Positions 47,379 through 55,989 of a stretch of 64,000 nt of DNA are shown here, in pieces (position 1 is the stretch's first letter; every line of letters begins with the position of its first letter). Where the stretch lies: positions 62,001-126,000 of the forward strand of contig JANNSU010000022.1 in the NCBI GenBank assembly GCA_031394355.1. The letters run 5' to 3'. Source of the DNA: JAEUMY01 sp031394355. GTDB taxonomy: Bacteria; Pseudomonadota; Gammaproteobacteria; Burkholderiales; Usitatibacteraceae. The notes beneath the pieces were generated by a model. It did not search any database. It was not told the origin of the DNA and worked only from the letters and a program-made list of their open reading frames with translations. A program made the translations under genes and the position numbers.

Positions 47379-49909
47379 TAGCGCGGGGCCTTGCAGCCGG
47401 TGGCAATGTCGGCAAACTTGAATCGCTGGATCTGTTTCACCACCGACGCGCCGTTGATCGAATAGGTCAGTGTTGCCTGATTGCCATTCACGAAAGTCAC
47501 CGAGAGCGTGCCGACAGTCGTCTCCGCCACTGCGCCCCAGGGGAAGGCGTTGAACACCGGCCCGGTGTAGCGCTTGAGCGGGCCGCTATAGGTTGACGTA
47601 CCTGCCTGCAAAGTGCCGGGCGCCATGAGATACCAGACATTGCGCCCTGCAGCGTCATTCGTGTACAGACCAACCGTGAGGATGTCGCCCTGATGGATGA
47701 TGTTGAGACCCCAACCGGATTCGTTCGGATTCCACCAGATGTCCTGGAAGTTGAATGTGGTTGATCGATCACTGCCATCGAAGGTGCAGGTGGGTGCCGT
47801 GGCATAGGTGAGACGCGTCAGTGCCTTCGTGACCGATGTGCCGCCGATGGTGTAGGTGAGATTGGCGTTTGTCGTGCCGACAAAATTCAATTGCATGGTG
47901 CCAACCACGGGATTTTGCACCTGCGACGTGGGCCAGGGGATGGTGCTGAAGGGCGGGCCTGATGGCCGCACCAGATTGCCCGAATAGCCGACGCCAGGGG
48001 TCAAGGTCGCGCCGGTCAGGATCAGGTATTGCGGCTGACCGTCGGTATCGAAGGTGTAGAGCGCACCCGCGATGATGTTCTCCTGATGATTCAGGGCCAG
48101 TCCCCAGCCGCTTTCGGTGGCATTCCACCAGATCGAACTATGGTTGTCTGTTGCCGAAGTGAATTTGGCAAAGAGCTGATAATTGCCACTTGCAGCCGAC
48201 GGGTCCCAGTGGGCCACACTGACGTAGTACACCCCCGGTGTCGTGATGCGATACGTAAAGCCGAATTCGTTGTTGCGGGTTTCGGCGTCATCGTTCGCAA
48301 CCAGGCCGGCGCCCTGGTCATTCAACAGCGCACCGGCCAGGTCATTGCCGCCAGTTGAATACACGGTGATGTGGCCCGGCTGGGCGATATCGAGGCGAAA
48401 CACATCAATGTCGCCGGCGAAGTCGATGCTTCCATTCACCTGTCCACCCACCGTGAGCGGACGCACGTTCAGGCTCGGCATCGCGGCATCAATATCCCCC
48501 GCAGTCGGGGCCGCGTTCTGGATGATGCTGCGAATATTCGGAAAGAACGCTTCGAAACGCCCGTACAACGCCAGCTCGTTCAGGTTGGTGCAGCTCAAGC
48601 CACCGGCCTGGCGGATGGTGGTGCCGGACAGGATGCCCCGCAGCTGCAGACCGTTGCCGGGGCTTTGCGTGAACAGTCCCGAGCCGCTGCTGCCGCCCTC
48701 GATGACGCCACGCGTAAAGCTGACCCCATACATGTCGACCGGATAGCCTGCAACGCGCACGCGCGGCTCGGTGATCGACCCTTCCGAGTACTTCATCGGG
48801 TCGCCGCGCGGGTGGCTGATGGACACAACGGGCGTGTTATCCGCGAGATCGGCCGCATCCCAGCCTGCAAAGATGGTGCCGTTCGGCACCTGCGCATTTA
48901 CCTCCAGCAACGTGGAGTCGAGCATGTAGTTGGTCTGCAGCATTGCAGCCCCGCCTGCGACCTGGACCCGATTCTGCTGACCGGTGTCGGCCGCACCGCA
49001 GGCCGTGTTTTCGTAGAACCAAAAGGTCGTGAGTGACGCCGCAGCGGCCGCCGTCGAAATGCAGTGGTTGGCGGTGAGCAGAAAAGCGCGGGGAAACCGT
49101 TCGCTGTTGATGAGCGTCCCGGTGCAGAGGAACCCGGAACTGCCGACGCGGAACTGAAGATGCGCCACGGAGCGCTTGCGCTGGTCAATGTCCGCGTCCA
49201 GCCCGGCACGCGTTGACGGACACTTCACGTCGACATTGCAGGATCCGGAGGCCTCCTTGGCCTGCCCTGATGTCGCCACCGCGAGATCGGGAGCAAGCGG
49301 ATTCAGGTCGAAGTGCATGAGCGACGTGACACTGGCCGACACGCCTGAAGGTGGGGCCACATTGCCAAGTATGCGAAGCTCGATGGTCTGTACGTCACCA
49401 TCGGTGTACGGCGTCCACAGTTCAGCTTCCAGCCCGGTGACTCGCATCCACTCGACGCGCGCATCCCGATTTCCACCAACCCGCAGCTCGCTCACGCCAA
49501 GGCGCGTCGGCAACGTGAGGCGCGCGCGCAGGCCGACTGCGCCGTCCGAACGCACCTCAAAGCGCGCGACATGGCTGCCATCCTTCTGCAGCGTCCAGAT
49601 GAGTCCGGCATGAGCCGTGTCGATATCCGCGACTCGGCTGACCTTGATGAGCCCGGCAACATCCTCCTCGGGCGCTGCACGCTTCGCCTGGCTGGACAGC
49701 GCCGCAATGGCAGCGCCCAGCTCCAGTCGCTCGCTCAATGCTGAATCCGGTGCCACAAAGCGATGGACGGGATTGGCGAGCCCCTCGCCGAACGCGCGGG
49801 CGGGCATCTGCTGCGCCTGCACCGGTAGGCCAAACAAGGCCAGACATGCAGCGACTGCAGCAAAGGATGTGCGACCGAAGGCTGTGGCAGAAATCATGGG
49901 GACACTCAC
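47378..49909 (-). CDS. Secreted trypsin-like serine protease with PPC and NESGWG repeats
   Basis: 843 residues. Signal peptide MSVPMISATAFGRTSFAAVA through VQA. An N-terminal prodomain (~35-220) precedes an S1 protease domain resembling lysyl endopeptidase: His in LLTANHCIS near 280, Asp in LDSTLLEV near 330, Ser in EGGSSGSGLF near 405. A PPC domain follows (~475-570), then two related repeats beginning IWWNATESGWG and IWWNPNESGWG (~590-710, ~725-843). An extracellular nutrient-gathering enzyme. The palindrome copy in it has one mismatch and encodes PNIRS. Confidence 0.9.
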   Translation of the reverse strand: MSVPMISATAFGRTSFAAVAACLALFGLPVQAQQMPARAFGEGLANPVHRFVAPDSALSERLELGAAIAALSSQAKRAAPEEDVAGLIKVSRVADIDTAHAGLIWTLQKDGSHVARFEVRSDGAVGLRARLTLPTRLGVSELRVGGNRDARVEWMRVTGLEAELWTPYTDGDVQTIELRILGNVAPPSGVSASVTSLMHFDLNPLAPDLAVATSGQAKEASGSCNVDVKCPSTRAGLDADIDQRKRSVAHLQFRVGSSGFLCTGTLINSERFPRAFLLTANHCISTAAAAASLTTFWFYENTACGAADTGQQNRVQVAGGAAMLQTNYMLDSTLLEVNAQVPNGTIFAGWDAADLADNTPVVSISHPRGDPMKYSEGSITEPRVRVAGYPVDMYGVSFTRGVIEGGSSGSGLFTQSPGNGLQLRGILSGTTIRQAGGLSCTNLNELALYGRFEAFFPNIRSIIQNAAPTAGDIDAAMPSLNVRPLTVGGQVNGSIDFAGDIDVFRLDIAQPGHITVYSTGGNDLAGALLNDQGAGLVANDDAETRNNEFGFTYRITTPGVYYVSVAHWDPSAASGNYQLFAKFTSATDNHSSIWWNATESGWGLALNHQENIIAGALYTFDTDGQPQYLILTGATLTPGVGYSGNLVRPSGPPFSTIPWPTSQVQNPVVGTMQLNFVGTTNANLTYTIGGTSVTKALTRLTYATAPTCTFDGSDRSTTFNFQDIWWNPNESGWGLNIIHQGDILTVGLYTNDAAGRNVWYLMAPGTLQAGTSTYSGPLKRYTGPVFNAFPWGAVAETTVGTLSVTFVNGNQATLTYSINGASVVKQIQRFKFADIATGCKAPR
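48530..48541. repeat. Iterated palindrome, one mismatch (GCGAATATTCGG)
   Basis: Eleven of twelve bases match, in the serine protease gene. Confidence 0.75.
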
Positions 49910-49932
49910 TTGAATGGTGCGGATTTACTTGA

Positions 49933-50916
49933 TTACGCGCGGGGGTTGCGGCTGGACGCAAGCGTCGCGAGTGCCGCGCCGAGGCGCTTCAGGCCCAGAC
50001 CCTGCTGTGACCAGAATCCCTCCCCATAGTTGCGGCCGGTTTCCTGGTCACGAATACCGGTGGGAGGATAGACGACCTCAAAGTTGGCGGTGCCAAAGAG
50101 CTGATCCCAGATGGGAAACAGCACCGCGAAGTTGCAGCCCTGTGCCTTGCCTTCATGCCCCAGCCCGATGGCATGATGCACGCGATGGAAACGGGGGCTC
50201 ACCAGCACGCGTTCGCCAAAGCCAAAGCCCATGCGAATATTCGCATGCGACAGGCTCTCCACCACCCGACTGGCGACCACGATGAGCACGAACTGCCCGG
50301 GCGGCACGCCAATGGCCAGTGCCACGAAGGAAAACACGGCCGCCACGATGAGGTCATCCAGCAGGTGGTTGCGATTGTCAGTCCAGAAGGTCATGCGGCG
50401 CTGGCTGTGATGCAGCGCATGCAGCGCCCACCACCAGTTGAAGCTGTGCTGCCAGCGATGCAGCCAGTACGCCACGAAATCGAGCACGACGAGGTACACG
50501 ACAAAGCTTGCCAGCGGATAGGCATTGAACCATGGCATGGCATCTTCCAGCTTCGGCGGAATGAAGCCCTGCATGCGCAGCCAGCCATCGACGCCATCCA
50601 CCAGCGGCAACAGCACGATGAACGTGAGCAGCGGCAGCACACCCAGCCGTCCCAGAAGCGTGTAGATCACATCAACCCTGATCTGCCCACCCGCGCGGCT
50701 ATCCGTCGACCAGTCCTCGGCTGGCTTCCATTTCTCAAGCGTACCGAGCAACAGTGCCAGCAATGCGATCTCGATGGCGCCGATGAGAAACCATTCAGTC
50801 GCATTGAACGCGGGCTCGGTCCACGACGCGAAACCCAGCGCAAACAGGACAGGCTGCACCACAGCTTCGAACAGCCACTGGTGCGCGTTCGCATACCAGG
50901 TGCTCAGCGCTTCCAC
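49933..50916 (-). CDS. Sterol desaturase / fatty acid hydroxylase family protein
   Basis: 327 residues, about five membrane segments. The di-iron histidine boxes are complete: HRWQH near 155, HALHHS near 167, and HRVHHAIG near 245 with NHLLDD between. Acts on a membrane lipid with O2. It overlaps the deacetylase gene by 13 bases and is last in a three-gene operon; the lipid substrate is unknown. Confidence 0.9.
   Translation of the reverse strand: MEALSTWYANAHQWLFEAVVQPVLFALGFASWTEPAFNATEWFLIGAIEIALLALLLGTLEKWKPAEDWSTDSRAGGQIRVDVIYTLLGRLGVLPLLTFIVLLPLVDGVDGWLRMQGFIPPKLEDAMPWFNAYPLASFVVYLVVLDFVAYWLHRWQHSFNWWWALHALHHSQRRMTFWTDNRNHLLDDLIVAAVFSFVALAIGVPPGQFVLIVVASRVVESLSHANIRMGFGFGERVLVSPRFHRVHHAIGLGHEGKAQGCNFAVLFPIWDQLFGTANFEVVYPPTGIRDQETGRNYGEGFWSQQGLGLKRLGAALATLASSRNPRA
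50233..50244. repeat. GCGAATATTCGC palindrome, copy 14
   Basis: Exact copy in the desaturase gene, extended to 18 bp (CATGCGAATATTCGCATG, 50230-50247); encodes ANIR. Confidence 0.9.
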
Positions 50917-51749
50917 GTTGGATGCTCCGTGATCTTCGCGAAACAGAACCCCTTCGCCTTCAAGCCGGAAATGAGCTCATCCAGCTTCGGCCACAGCGGG
51001 TCCTTGCGCGACCAGATGCCGAGGTGCCACAGCAGGATGTCGCCATCGCGAATATTCGCAAGCTGCTTCTTGATGAGCGCATCAGAGGGAAACTTCTCGG
51101 ACGGCAACTCATCCCCGCTGAAGCCCGCGTCGGACCACGGCACGTGCTTGTAGCCGCAGGCTTCGGCGAATTTGATGGTGTTCGGTGTCAACTTGCCGCC
51201 GGGTGCGCGCCAGACGGGGTCGAGTTCGCGACCTGTCATCTTGCGGAACGCGTCAGCAGGCTTGCGGAGTTCTTCGCAGAATGCTTTCTGGTCCAGTGAC
51301 TCACCCTGTGTCTTGCCCCATGGCAAATAGGCCACTTTGTTGCCCGTGTCGCCGCGAAAATACCAGTGCCGCCAAGTGTGCGACCCAAACGCATGCCCCT
51401 CATCCACACGCGCTTTCCAATAGGCGGACCAGGAAGGATCCAGCGACGTATCCCCGCGCTGCGTCTTCTCGTTGGCCAGAAAGAACGTGGCTTTCACATC
51501 GTGCTTTTTCAGGATCGCCGCCATCTCCTCGGCCGGGCCCATGTGGCCGGTGTCGAGCGTGAGGTAGGCCGTGCCTTTGCAGGTGGCGGCGGCATCCGAG
51601 GCAAAGACAATGCAAACACAGATGAACACGGATGAACACAGATGGTTCAGTCGGGAATCCGTGGTCTGAATGAACAATCTGACGGACTTTCTGAGCCAGC
51701 GCAAATGCCTGATCACGACAGATTGAAATCCGTGTTCATCCGTGTTCAT
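50904..51749 (-). CDS. Polysaccharide deacetylase family protein
   Basis: NodB-homology domain, 281 residues from the ATG at 51749. Motifs: TLDTGHM (usually T-F-D-D-G), HTWRHW (metal His pair), WRAPGGK and LLWHLG. The first ~60 residues are encoded by an inverted-repeat element (51613-51758); a GTG at 51629 gives a shorter form whose start is hydrophobic (FICVCIVFASDAAA), like a remnant signal peptide. The true start is unsure. Middle gene of the beta-propeller/deacetylase/desaturase operon. Confidence 0.78.
   Translation of the reverse strand: MNTDEHGFQSVVIRHLRWLRKSVRLFIQTTDSRLNHLCSSVFICVCIVFASDAAATCKGTAYLTLDTGHMGPAEEMAAILKKHDVKATFFLANEKTQRGDTSLDPSWSAYWKARVDEGHAFGSHTWRHWYFRGDTGNKVAYLPWGKTQGESLDQKAFCEELRKPADAFRKMTGRELDPVWRAPGGKLTPNTIKFAEACGYKHVPWSDAGFSGDELPSEKFPSDALIKKQLANIRDGDILLWHLGIWSRKDPLWPKLDELISGLKAKGFCFAKITEHPTWKR
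51048..51059. repeat. GCGAATATTCGC palindrome, copy 15
   Basis: Exact copy in the deacetylase gene; encodes ANIR. Confidence 0.9.
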
Positions 51750-51758
51750 CTGTGTTTG
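51613..51758. repeat. Inverted-repeat element at the deacetylase 5' end
   Basis: 31-base arms 51613-51643 and 51728-51758, each built of two GTGTTCATC-type units, about one mismatch between arms, with an ~84-base centre. Similar TGTGTTCATC repeats are scattered in many bacterial genomes as intergenic elements. Here the element supplies the start codon region of the deacetylase. Confidence 0.75.
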
Positions 51759-51772
51759 CGTGTGGTCTGGCT

Positions 51773-52738
51773 CTACCGACGCGGCGCATGCGACATGAAG
51801 TAAATCCCGTGTGGCGACTTGCCCACCGGAATCTCCTTCACCGTCTGCTTGGTGGCCATGTCGATCACGGCTACCTTGCGCGCCCAACGGGCCGTGACCC
51901 AGAGCTGCTTGCCGTCGGCGGTGAGCTCCATGCAATCGGGGCCGCCCTTCACCGGAATGGTGTCCACCACCTCCAGCTTGCTCTGGTCGATGACGCTGAT
52001 GGTATTGGCCACCCGATTGGAGAGCAGCACGCGCTTGCCGTCGCCCATTGCGATGAAGTTGTGAGCACCTTCGCCCGTCTTGATCTTCTTCACTGATTTC
52101 TTCAAGCGCCAGTCCACGACCTCGACATGGTCGGACCCGGTCATGCCGATGAGGAGATGCTTGTCATCCGGCGTCATCCAGATCCCGGCCGGCATCTTGC
52201 CTACGGGCATCTTCCACGCCACCGCCTGGGTCTTGAGGTCGATCGCAGCAATCTCGTTGCTGTCCTGCAACGTGATGAAAGCAAAAGCGCTGGCGGAGTC
52301 GAAGGCAACGTGGCTGGGCGTCTTGGGCAGGGCGATCCGCTTGATGAGCTTGAAGTCGCTGCCGTTGTACAAATCCACCCGATCCAGGCGCAATGACACG
52401 GATACGAACCACTTCTTGTCCGGCGAAAAGCCGATCTGGTAGGGATCGGATATGCCATCGATGCGGCGCTTGATTTCGCCGGTCTTGGGGTCAAGGAACA
52501 CCAGATCATTGCTGGCCGCATTGGCGACGATGAGGAACTGGTCATCCGGTGTCGCCATCAGGTGGTGCGGCTCTTTGCCGATGGGAATGCGCTTGATTTC
52601 CTTCATGCCCGCCTTGTCGAGGATGCTGACCGTGCCATCGCCCGAATTCAGCACCACGGCGACCTCGGCCTGCGCCACGAACGACGTCGTGGCCAAGCAC
52701 GCCAGCATGCAGGAGGCAAAATGGAGCGCAATTCTCAT
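51773..52738 (-). CDS. YVTN-type beta-propeller protein
   Basis: 321 residues from the ATG at 52738. Signal peptide ending FVAQAEVAV. Seven or so repeats with the YVTN pattern (for example VSILDKAGMKEIKRIPIG, ISVIDQSKLEVVDTIPVKG, VAVIDMATKQTVKEIPVGKSPHG). A periplasmic beta-propeller of unknown ligand. First gene of an operon with deacetylase and desaturase; 23 bases separate its stop from the next start. Confidence 0.88.
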   Translation of the reverse strand: MRIALHFASCMLACLATTSFVAQAEVAVVLNSGDGTVSILDKAGMKEIKRIPIGKEPHHLMATPDDQFLIVANAASNDLVFLDPKTGEIKRRIDGISDPYQIGFSPDKKWFVSVSLRLDRVDLYNGSDFKLIKRIALPKTPSHVAFDSASAFAFITLQDSNEIAAIDLKTQAVAWKMPVGKMPAGIWMTPDDKHLLIGMTGSDHVEVVDWRLKKSVKKIKTGEGAHNFIAMGDGKRVLLSNRVANTISVIDQSKLEVVDTIPVKGGPDCMELTADGKQLWVTARWARKVAVIDMATKQTVKEIPVGKSPHGIYFMSHAPRR

Positions 52739-52845
52739 TGTGTCGAACCCATCGGATTGAAACAGAAAATTCAAGAGGAAAAAAGCGGAGCAATGCTACC
52801 ATGCAACGCATGTCCCCCCAGTCTCGCTGACAGCGAAAAACCCGC

Positions 52846-53400
52846 TTGTTCTTCCCTGCGCTCAATTACTGCTCTGTCTGCGGTCTGGCTACCGAAACCA
52901 GGGTGCCTGACGGCGACAATCGCATGCGGGCTGTCTGCTCAGGCTGCAGCACCATCCACTATCAGAATCCCAAGGTGGTGGTGGGCTGCCTGCCCGTGTG
53001 GGAAGACCGCATCCTGATTTGCAAACGCGCCATCGAACCGCGGCTGGGCCTGTGGACACTGCCCGCAGGATTCATGGAGAACGGCGAATCCACGGCAGAA
53101 GGCGCCATGCGGGAGGCCGTCGAGGAAGCCAATGCAAGGGTGGAGATCACCCAGCTTTACACCACCTATTCCATCCCATCCATCAGTCAGGTGTACATCA
53201 TGTTCCTGGCGCGGCTGCTGGACCCAGATGTGTCCGCTGGACCGGAAAGCCTGGAAGTGAAGCTGGTCACCGAGGACGAGATCCCCTGGGATTCGCTGGC
53301 CTTTGTCATGGTGAAACGGACCCTGCGGCACTTTCTGGAAGATCGCAGAGCCGGTGTTTTCGTACCCCGGTTTGGTGATATCAGGCCGCCGGAAAGGTAG
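52846..53400 (+). CDS. NUDIX hydrolase with N-terminal zinc ribbon
   Basis: 184 residues. Cys-x2-Cys pairs in YCSVCG and VCSGCS form a zinc ribbon like NudC's. The Nudix box is GFMENGESTAEGAMREAVEEANA; the Gly of EExG is Asn, as is usual in this subgroup, and the metal-binding Glu residues are intact. Substrate probably a nucleoside diphosphate derivative. The start is TTG at 52846, since no ATG lies near the zinc ribbon; divergent from the propeller gene. Confidence 0.85.
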   Translation: MFFPALNYCSVCGLATETRVPDGDNRMRAVCSGCSTIHYQNPKVVVGCLPVWEDRILICKRAIEPRLGLWTLPAGFMENGESTAEGAMREAVEEANARVEITQLYTTYSIPSISQVYIMFLARLLDPDVSAGPESLEVKLVTEDEIPWDSLAFVMVKRTLRHFLEDRRAGVFVPRFGDIRPPER

Positions 53401-53525
53401 CGTTCACCCGGTCCATGGTCTGGATGCTCTACAGGAGGCCGCGCGGACTGACAGTCCGTATATTGCAAAAACTGCTACTCCGGCCCCATACTGTTACGTA
53501 GCCCTTTAGAGCCAGGACTTGGAAA

Positions 53526-53906
53526 ATGAAAAAGAGCACCGCACACATCGCACTTTCTCTTGCATTGTCGGCATTCGCAATGCCCGCCATCGCCGCCGCC
53601 GGCCCGCGCCTCAGCTGCGACGATCTCAAGGCCAAGGTTGAAGCCAAGTTTCAAGCAAAAGGGGTAAAGCATTACACCCTGGAAGCTGTCGACATGAAGG
53701 CCGACGACAGCGGTGCCAAGTCGGTCGGCACCTGCGACGGCAACACCAAAAAGATGCTTTACAAGCGCGGTGCCGCCCCCGCTGCAGCGCCCAAGTCGGA
53801 CGCCAAGGCCGATGCGCCCAAAGCCGACGCGAAGGCAGCAGCACCCAAGGCAGACCCCAAGCCCGCCACACCCGCAGCGGCACCCGCAAAGCCAGCTGGT
53901 AAATAG
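53526..53906 (+). CDS. DUF1161 periplasmic protein with Ala/Lys/Pro tail
   Basis: 126 residues. Signal peptide MKKSTAHIALSLALSAFAMPAIAAA, then a ~50-residue DUF1161 domain with two Cys (LSCDDLKAKVEAKFQAKGV, VGTCDGNTKKMLY), then a low-complexity tail of Ala, Pro, Lys, Asp repeats. Domain function unknown; the Cys pair may form a disulfide. A terminator follows. Confidence 0.83.
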   Translation: MKKSTAHIALSLALSAFAMPAIAAAGPRLSCDDLKAKVEAKFQAKGVKHYTLEAVDMKADDSGAKSVGTCDGNTKKMLYKRGAAPAAAPKSDAKADAPKADAKAAAPKADPKPATPAAAPAKPAGK

Positions 53907-53929
53907 TTTCTGCTAGTTGTCTTGACCCG

Positions 53930-53958
53930 ACGCCCGCCGCATGCGGGCGTTGTTGTTT
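53930..53958 (+). terminator. Terminator after the DUF1161 gene
   Basis: ACGCCCGC / GCGGGCGT with CGCAT loop, then TGTTGTTTG. Confidence 0.8.
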
Positions 53959-53974
53959 GCAGCGATCTGGATGC

Positions 53975-54643
53975 TCATACCGCGAGCACGCGATCACCCG
54001 CAATGACAAAGCAGCGATCCCCTTTCACCGGCCGCACCATGGCACTGCCGGTGAACTCGCCGAACGCGGGCAGCACCGCATGGTCCGGCTTCAGCCAGTA
54101 GCACGCCAGGGTCAGCCCCGGCCCCGTCGGGTCGGTCAGGCGCACGGCGGGATGAATGTGCCCGCACAGCGCATAGCCACCCACCAACGCCCCGGGATGA
54201 TGCGCCAGCATGAATGGCGTCATCACCTCCCCTTCTTCGACGCAGCGGATGTTCCACGCGTCCGGCGGATCACCCGCCTTGTCGTCGTGATTGCCGCGCA
54301 CCAGTGTCATCGCCACTTGCGAATATTCGCTGCGCCATTCGGCAAAGCGTGCCAGCGTGCGCGGCGCACGTGCCGCCTTGCTGTGCAGGAAATCGCCAAG
54401 GAAGACGATATGTTCGGCACCCGTCGCATCGATGCATGCCGAGAGACGGTCGACAGCGCGTGTCGTCGTTCCCGCCGGTAGCGCCAGCCCGGCATCACGG
54501 AACGCGGCAACCTTGCCGAGATGATAGTCAGCGATGAAGAGCGTCTTCAGCCGCGGCCAGTACATCGCCTTGTCGGCCAGCAGCGTGACGGACTCCCCCG
54601 CCAGCTCGGTTTGCAGGCCGGGATCAGCCATTGCCGAATGCAT
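53975..54643 (-). CDS. pdeM: Ligase-associated DNA damage response endonuclease PdeM
   Basis: 222 residues, calcineurin-like metallophosphoesterase: FIADYHLGK (metal Asp/His), FLGDFLHSK, VRGNHDDKAG and GHIHPA. These are the motifs of PdeM, coded with an Lhr-type helicase, an ATP-dependent ligase and an exonuclease in a DNA damage cluster. Here the helicase is at 55.99-58.73 kb but no ligase or exonuclease is in the window. Overlaps the next gene's end by 20 bases. Confidence 0.88.
   Translation of the reverse strand: MHSAMADPGLQTELAGESVTLLADKAMYWPRLKTLFIADYHLGKVAAFRDAGLALPAGTTTRAVDRLSACIDATGAEHIVFLGDFLHSKAARAPRTLARFAEWRSEYSQVAMTLVRGNHDDKAGDPPDAWNIRCVEEGEVMTPFMLAHHPGALVGGYALCGHIHPAVRLTDPTGPGLTLACYWLKPDHAVLPAFGEFTGSAMVRPVKGDRCFVIAGDRVLAV
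54319..54330. repeat. GCGAATATTCGC palindrome, copy 16
   Basis: Exact copy in pdeM; encodes SEYSQ. Confidence 0.9.
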
Positions 54644-55436
54644 AGGGCCCGGGAAAAGTTCCGACCGTCACCATGTGCGTCACGACACCCGTTTCGGCCG
54701 ACCAGCGATGCAGCAAGAATCCGGGCGGCTCCATGATGTAGCTTTCCCTGGCACCCGGCGCGAGGCTCAGCGTCAACTGGTGCGCCGTGCTCGGCGCTGT
54801 CTGCGCCAGCGTGCCGGCAAAGCGGGTCTGGATGGGTCGATGCAAGTGGCCGCACAACACGCGCTCGATCTCCGGATGGCGCTGCACGATGGCCGCCAGC
54901 CGGTCCGGCTGACGCAATCCCATCGCGTCCATACCCTCGATGAAGGTGCGGAATGGGGGATGGTGCAGCATCACGATGGTTGGCTTGTTGTTCCCTTCGC
55001 TCAGCGCGCGTTCCAGCCAATCGAGCCGCGCTTCACACAGCTCGCCGTAGGGCTTCTTCGCCGCCCAGGTATCGAGCGCGATGATGCGCACGGGAAAGTC
55101 ATCAACGATGTACTGGATGAAATCCGGCGATTGCGGCATCCACGGTTGATCGCCGAATGCGATTTGCAGGGTCTCGCGGTGATCGTGATTGCCGGGGATG
55201 ACGTAAAGCGGAATGCCTGCCTCGCTGATCGGCTGCAGCAGTTCACGAAGTTGCGAATATTCGCCTGCGCTGCCACGATCAACCAGATCGCCAGTGAGCA
55301 CGACCACATCGGGCAGCGGGTTCATCGCCATCAGCGTGCTGACCGCCTCGCGCAGATGGCGTGCCGTATCGACGCGGTTGTAAAGCTGCGTGCCAGGAGC
55401 GGTGATGTGGGGGTCGGAGAGTTGGGCGAGGAGCAT
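54624..55436 (-). CDS. Icc/CpdA-like metallophosphodiesterase
   Basis: 270 residues from the ATG at 55436; the in-frame leader upstream is not family-like. Calcineurin-like fold: AQLSDPHI, LTGDLVDRG, IPGNHDHRE, MLHHPPF and CGHLHRP in standard order, as in cAMP phosphodiesterase CpdA. Whether it acts on cAMP is not known. Co-directional with pdeM. Confidence 0.87.
   Translation of the reverse strand: MLLAQLSDPHITAPGTQLYNRVDTARHLREAVSTLMAMNPLPDVVVLTGDLVDRGSAGEYSQLRELLQPISEAGIPLYVIPGNHDHRETLQIAFGDQPWMPQSPDFIQYIVDDFPVRIIALDTWAAKKPYGELCEARLDWLERALSEGNNKPTIVMLHHPPFRTFIEGMDAMGLRQPDRLAAIVQRHPEIERVLCGHLHRPIQTRFAGTLAQTAPSTAHQLTLSLAPGARESYIMEPPGFLLHRWSAETGVVTHMVTVGTFPGPYAFGNG
55253..55264. repeat. GCGAATATTCGC palindrome, copy 17
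   Basis: Exact copy in the phosphodiesterase gene; encodes GEYSQ. Confidence 0.9.
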
Positions 55437-55514
55437 TACGAAACCAGTACGCTGTGCGCTATTCTCCGTGGGAAAGCAAAAAATGTCTCCATCAAAAATA
55501 CACTTGAAATACAC

Positions 55515-55961
55515 ATGTCGCGTTCATTGCTGACCAGAATAATTTTTGTTCTGTCACTCTTCTCAACACTTTTCTGGGTGCTTGGGCTCCTAGCCGAACT
55601 GCTTTGGTCCAAAGAGCCCAGCATCTCTCTCCTGTTGCCAGCAATCTTGCCAATAGGGACGGCGATACTGATCTCACTATTCCGAATTTGGCCCGGCTTC
55701 CTGGGACAGTCCAAACTTGATACACGCCTATTCATTCTCAAACTCTTAGCTTGGTATGCCATTAGCTATGTGGCCATTGGCCTGTTCATATTGGGTGCAG
55801 GCCATTCAATCTTCGTATTCCACTCTGCATCTTCCGATTCTGCTCAACAAGAACTAGGATTGCTCATTTGGATGCTCGCCCTCTGGCTTCCACTATGGGC
55901 AGCACCCGGTTCAGCGGTTCTGCTGGTTTGGTTACGAAGTCGCCCAACTCCGTCCAAGTAG
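55515..55961 (+). CDS. Small membrane protein, low-GC orphan
   Basis: 148 residues, four predicted membrane segments (~8-28, 38-58, 73-95, 112-136). I recognise no family. Its DNA is visibly richer in A/T than both neighbours and codon use differs, which suggests recent acquisition. It lies on the opposite strand between the phosphodiesterase and the helicase, splitting what would be a damage-response cluster. Confidence 0.6.
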   Translation: MSRSLLTRIIFVLSLFSTLFWVLGLLAELLWSKEPSISLLLPAILPIGTAILISLFRIWPGFLGQSKLDTRLFILKLLAWYAISYVAIGLFILGAGHSIFVFHSASSDSAQQELGLLIWMLALWLPLWAAPGSAVLLVWLRSRPTPSK

Positions 55962-55989
55962 AGCGAGCCATGCGGGCAGGCCAATTGTT

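Noticed and set aside
50904..51749. Deacetylase TLDTG motif as an inactivating mutation
   Set aside because: The second Asp of the usual DDG is Thr, but related deacetylases with DTGHM seem to exist, so I do not treat it as loss of function.
51613..51758. TGTGTTCATC repeats as an insertion sequence
   Set aside because: Only ~146 bases with no transposase and no target duplication that I can see; treated as a small inverted-repeat element.
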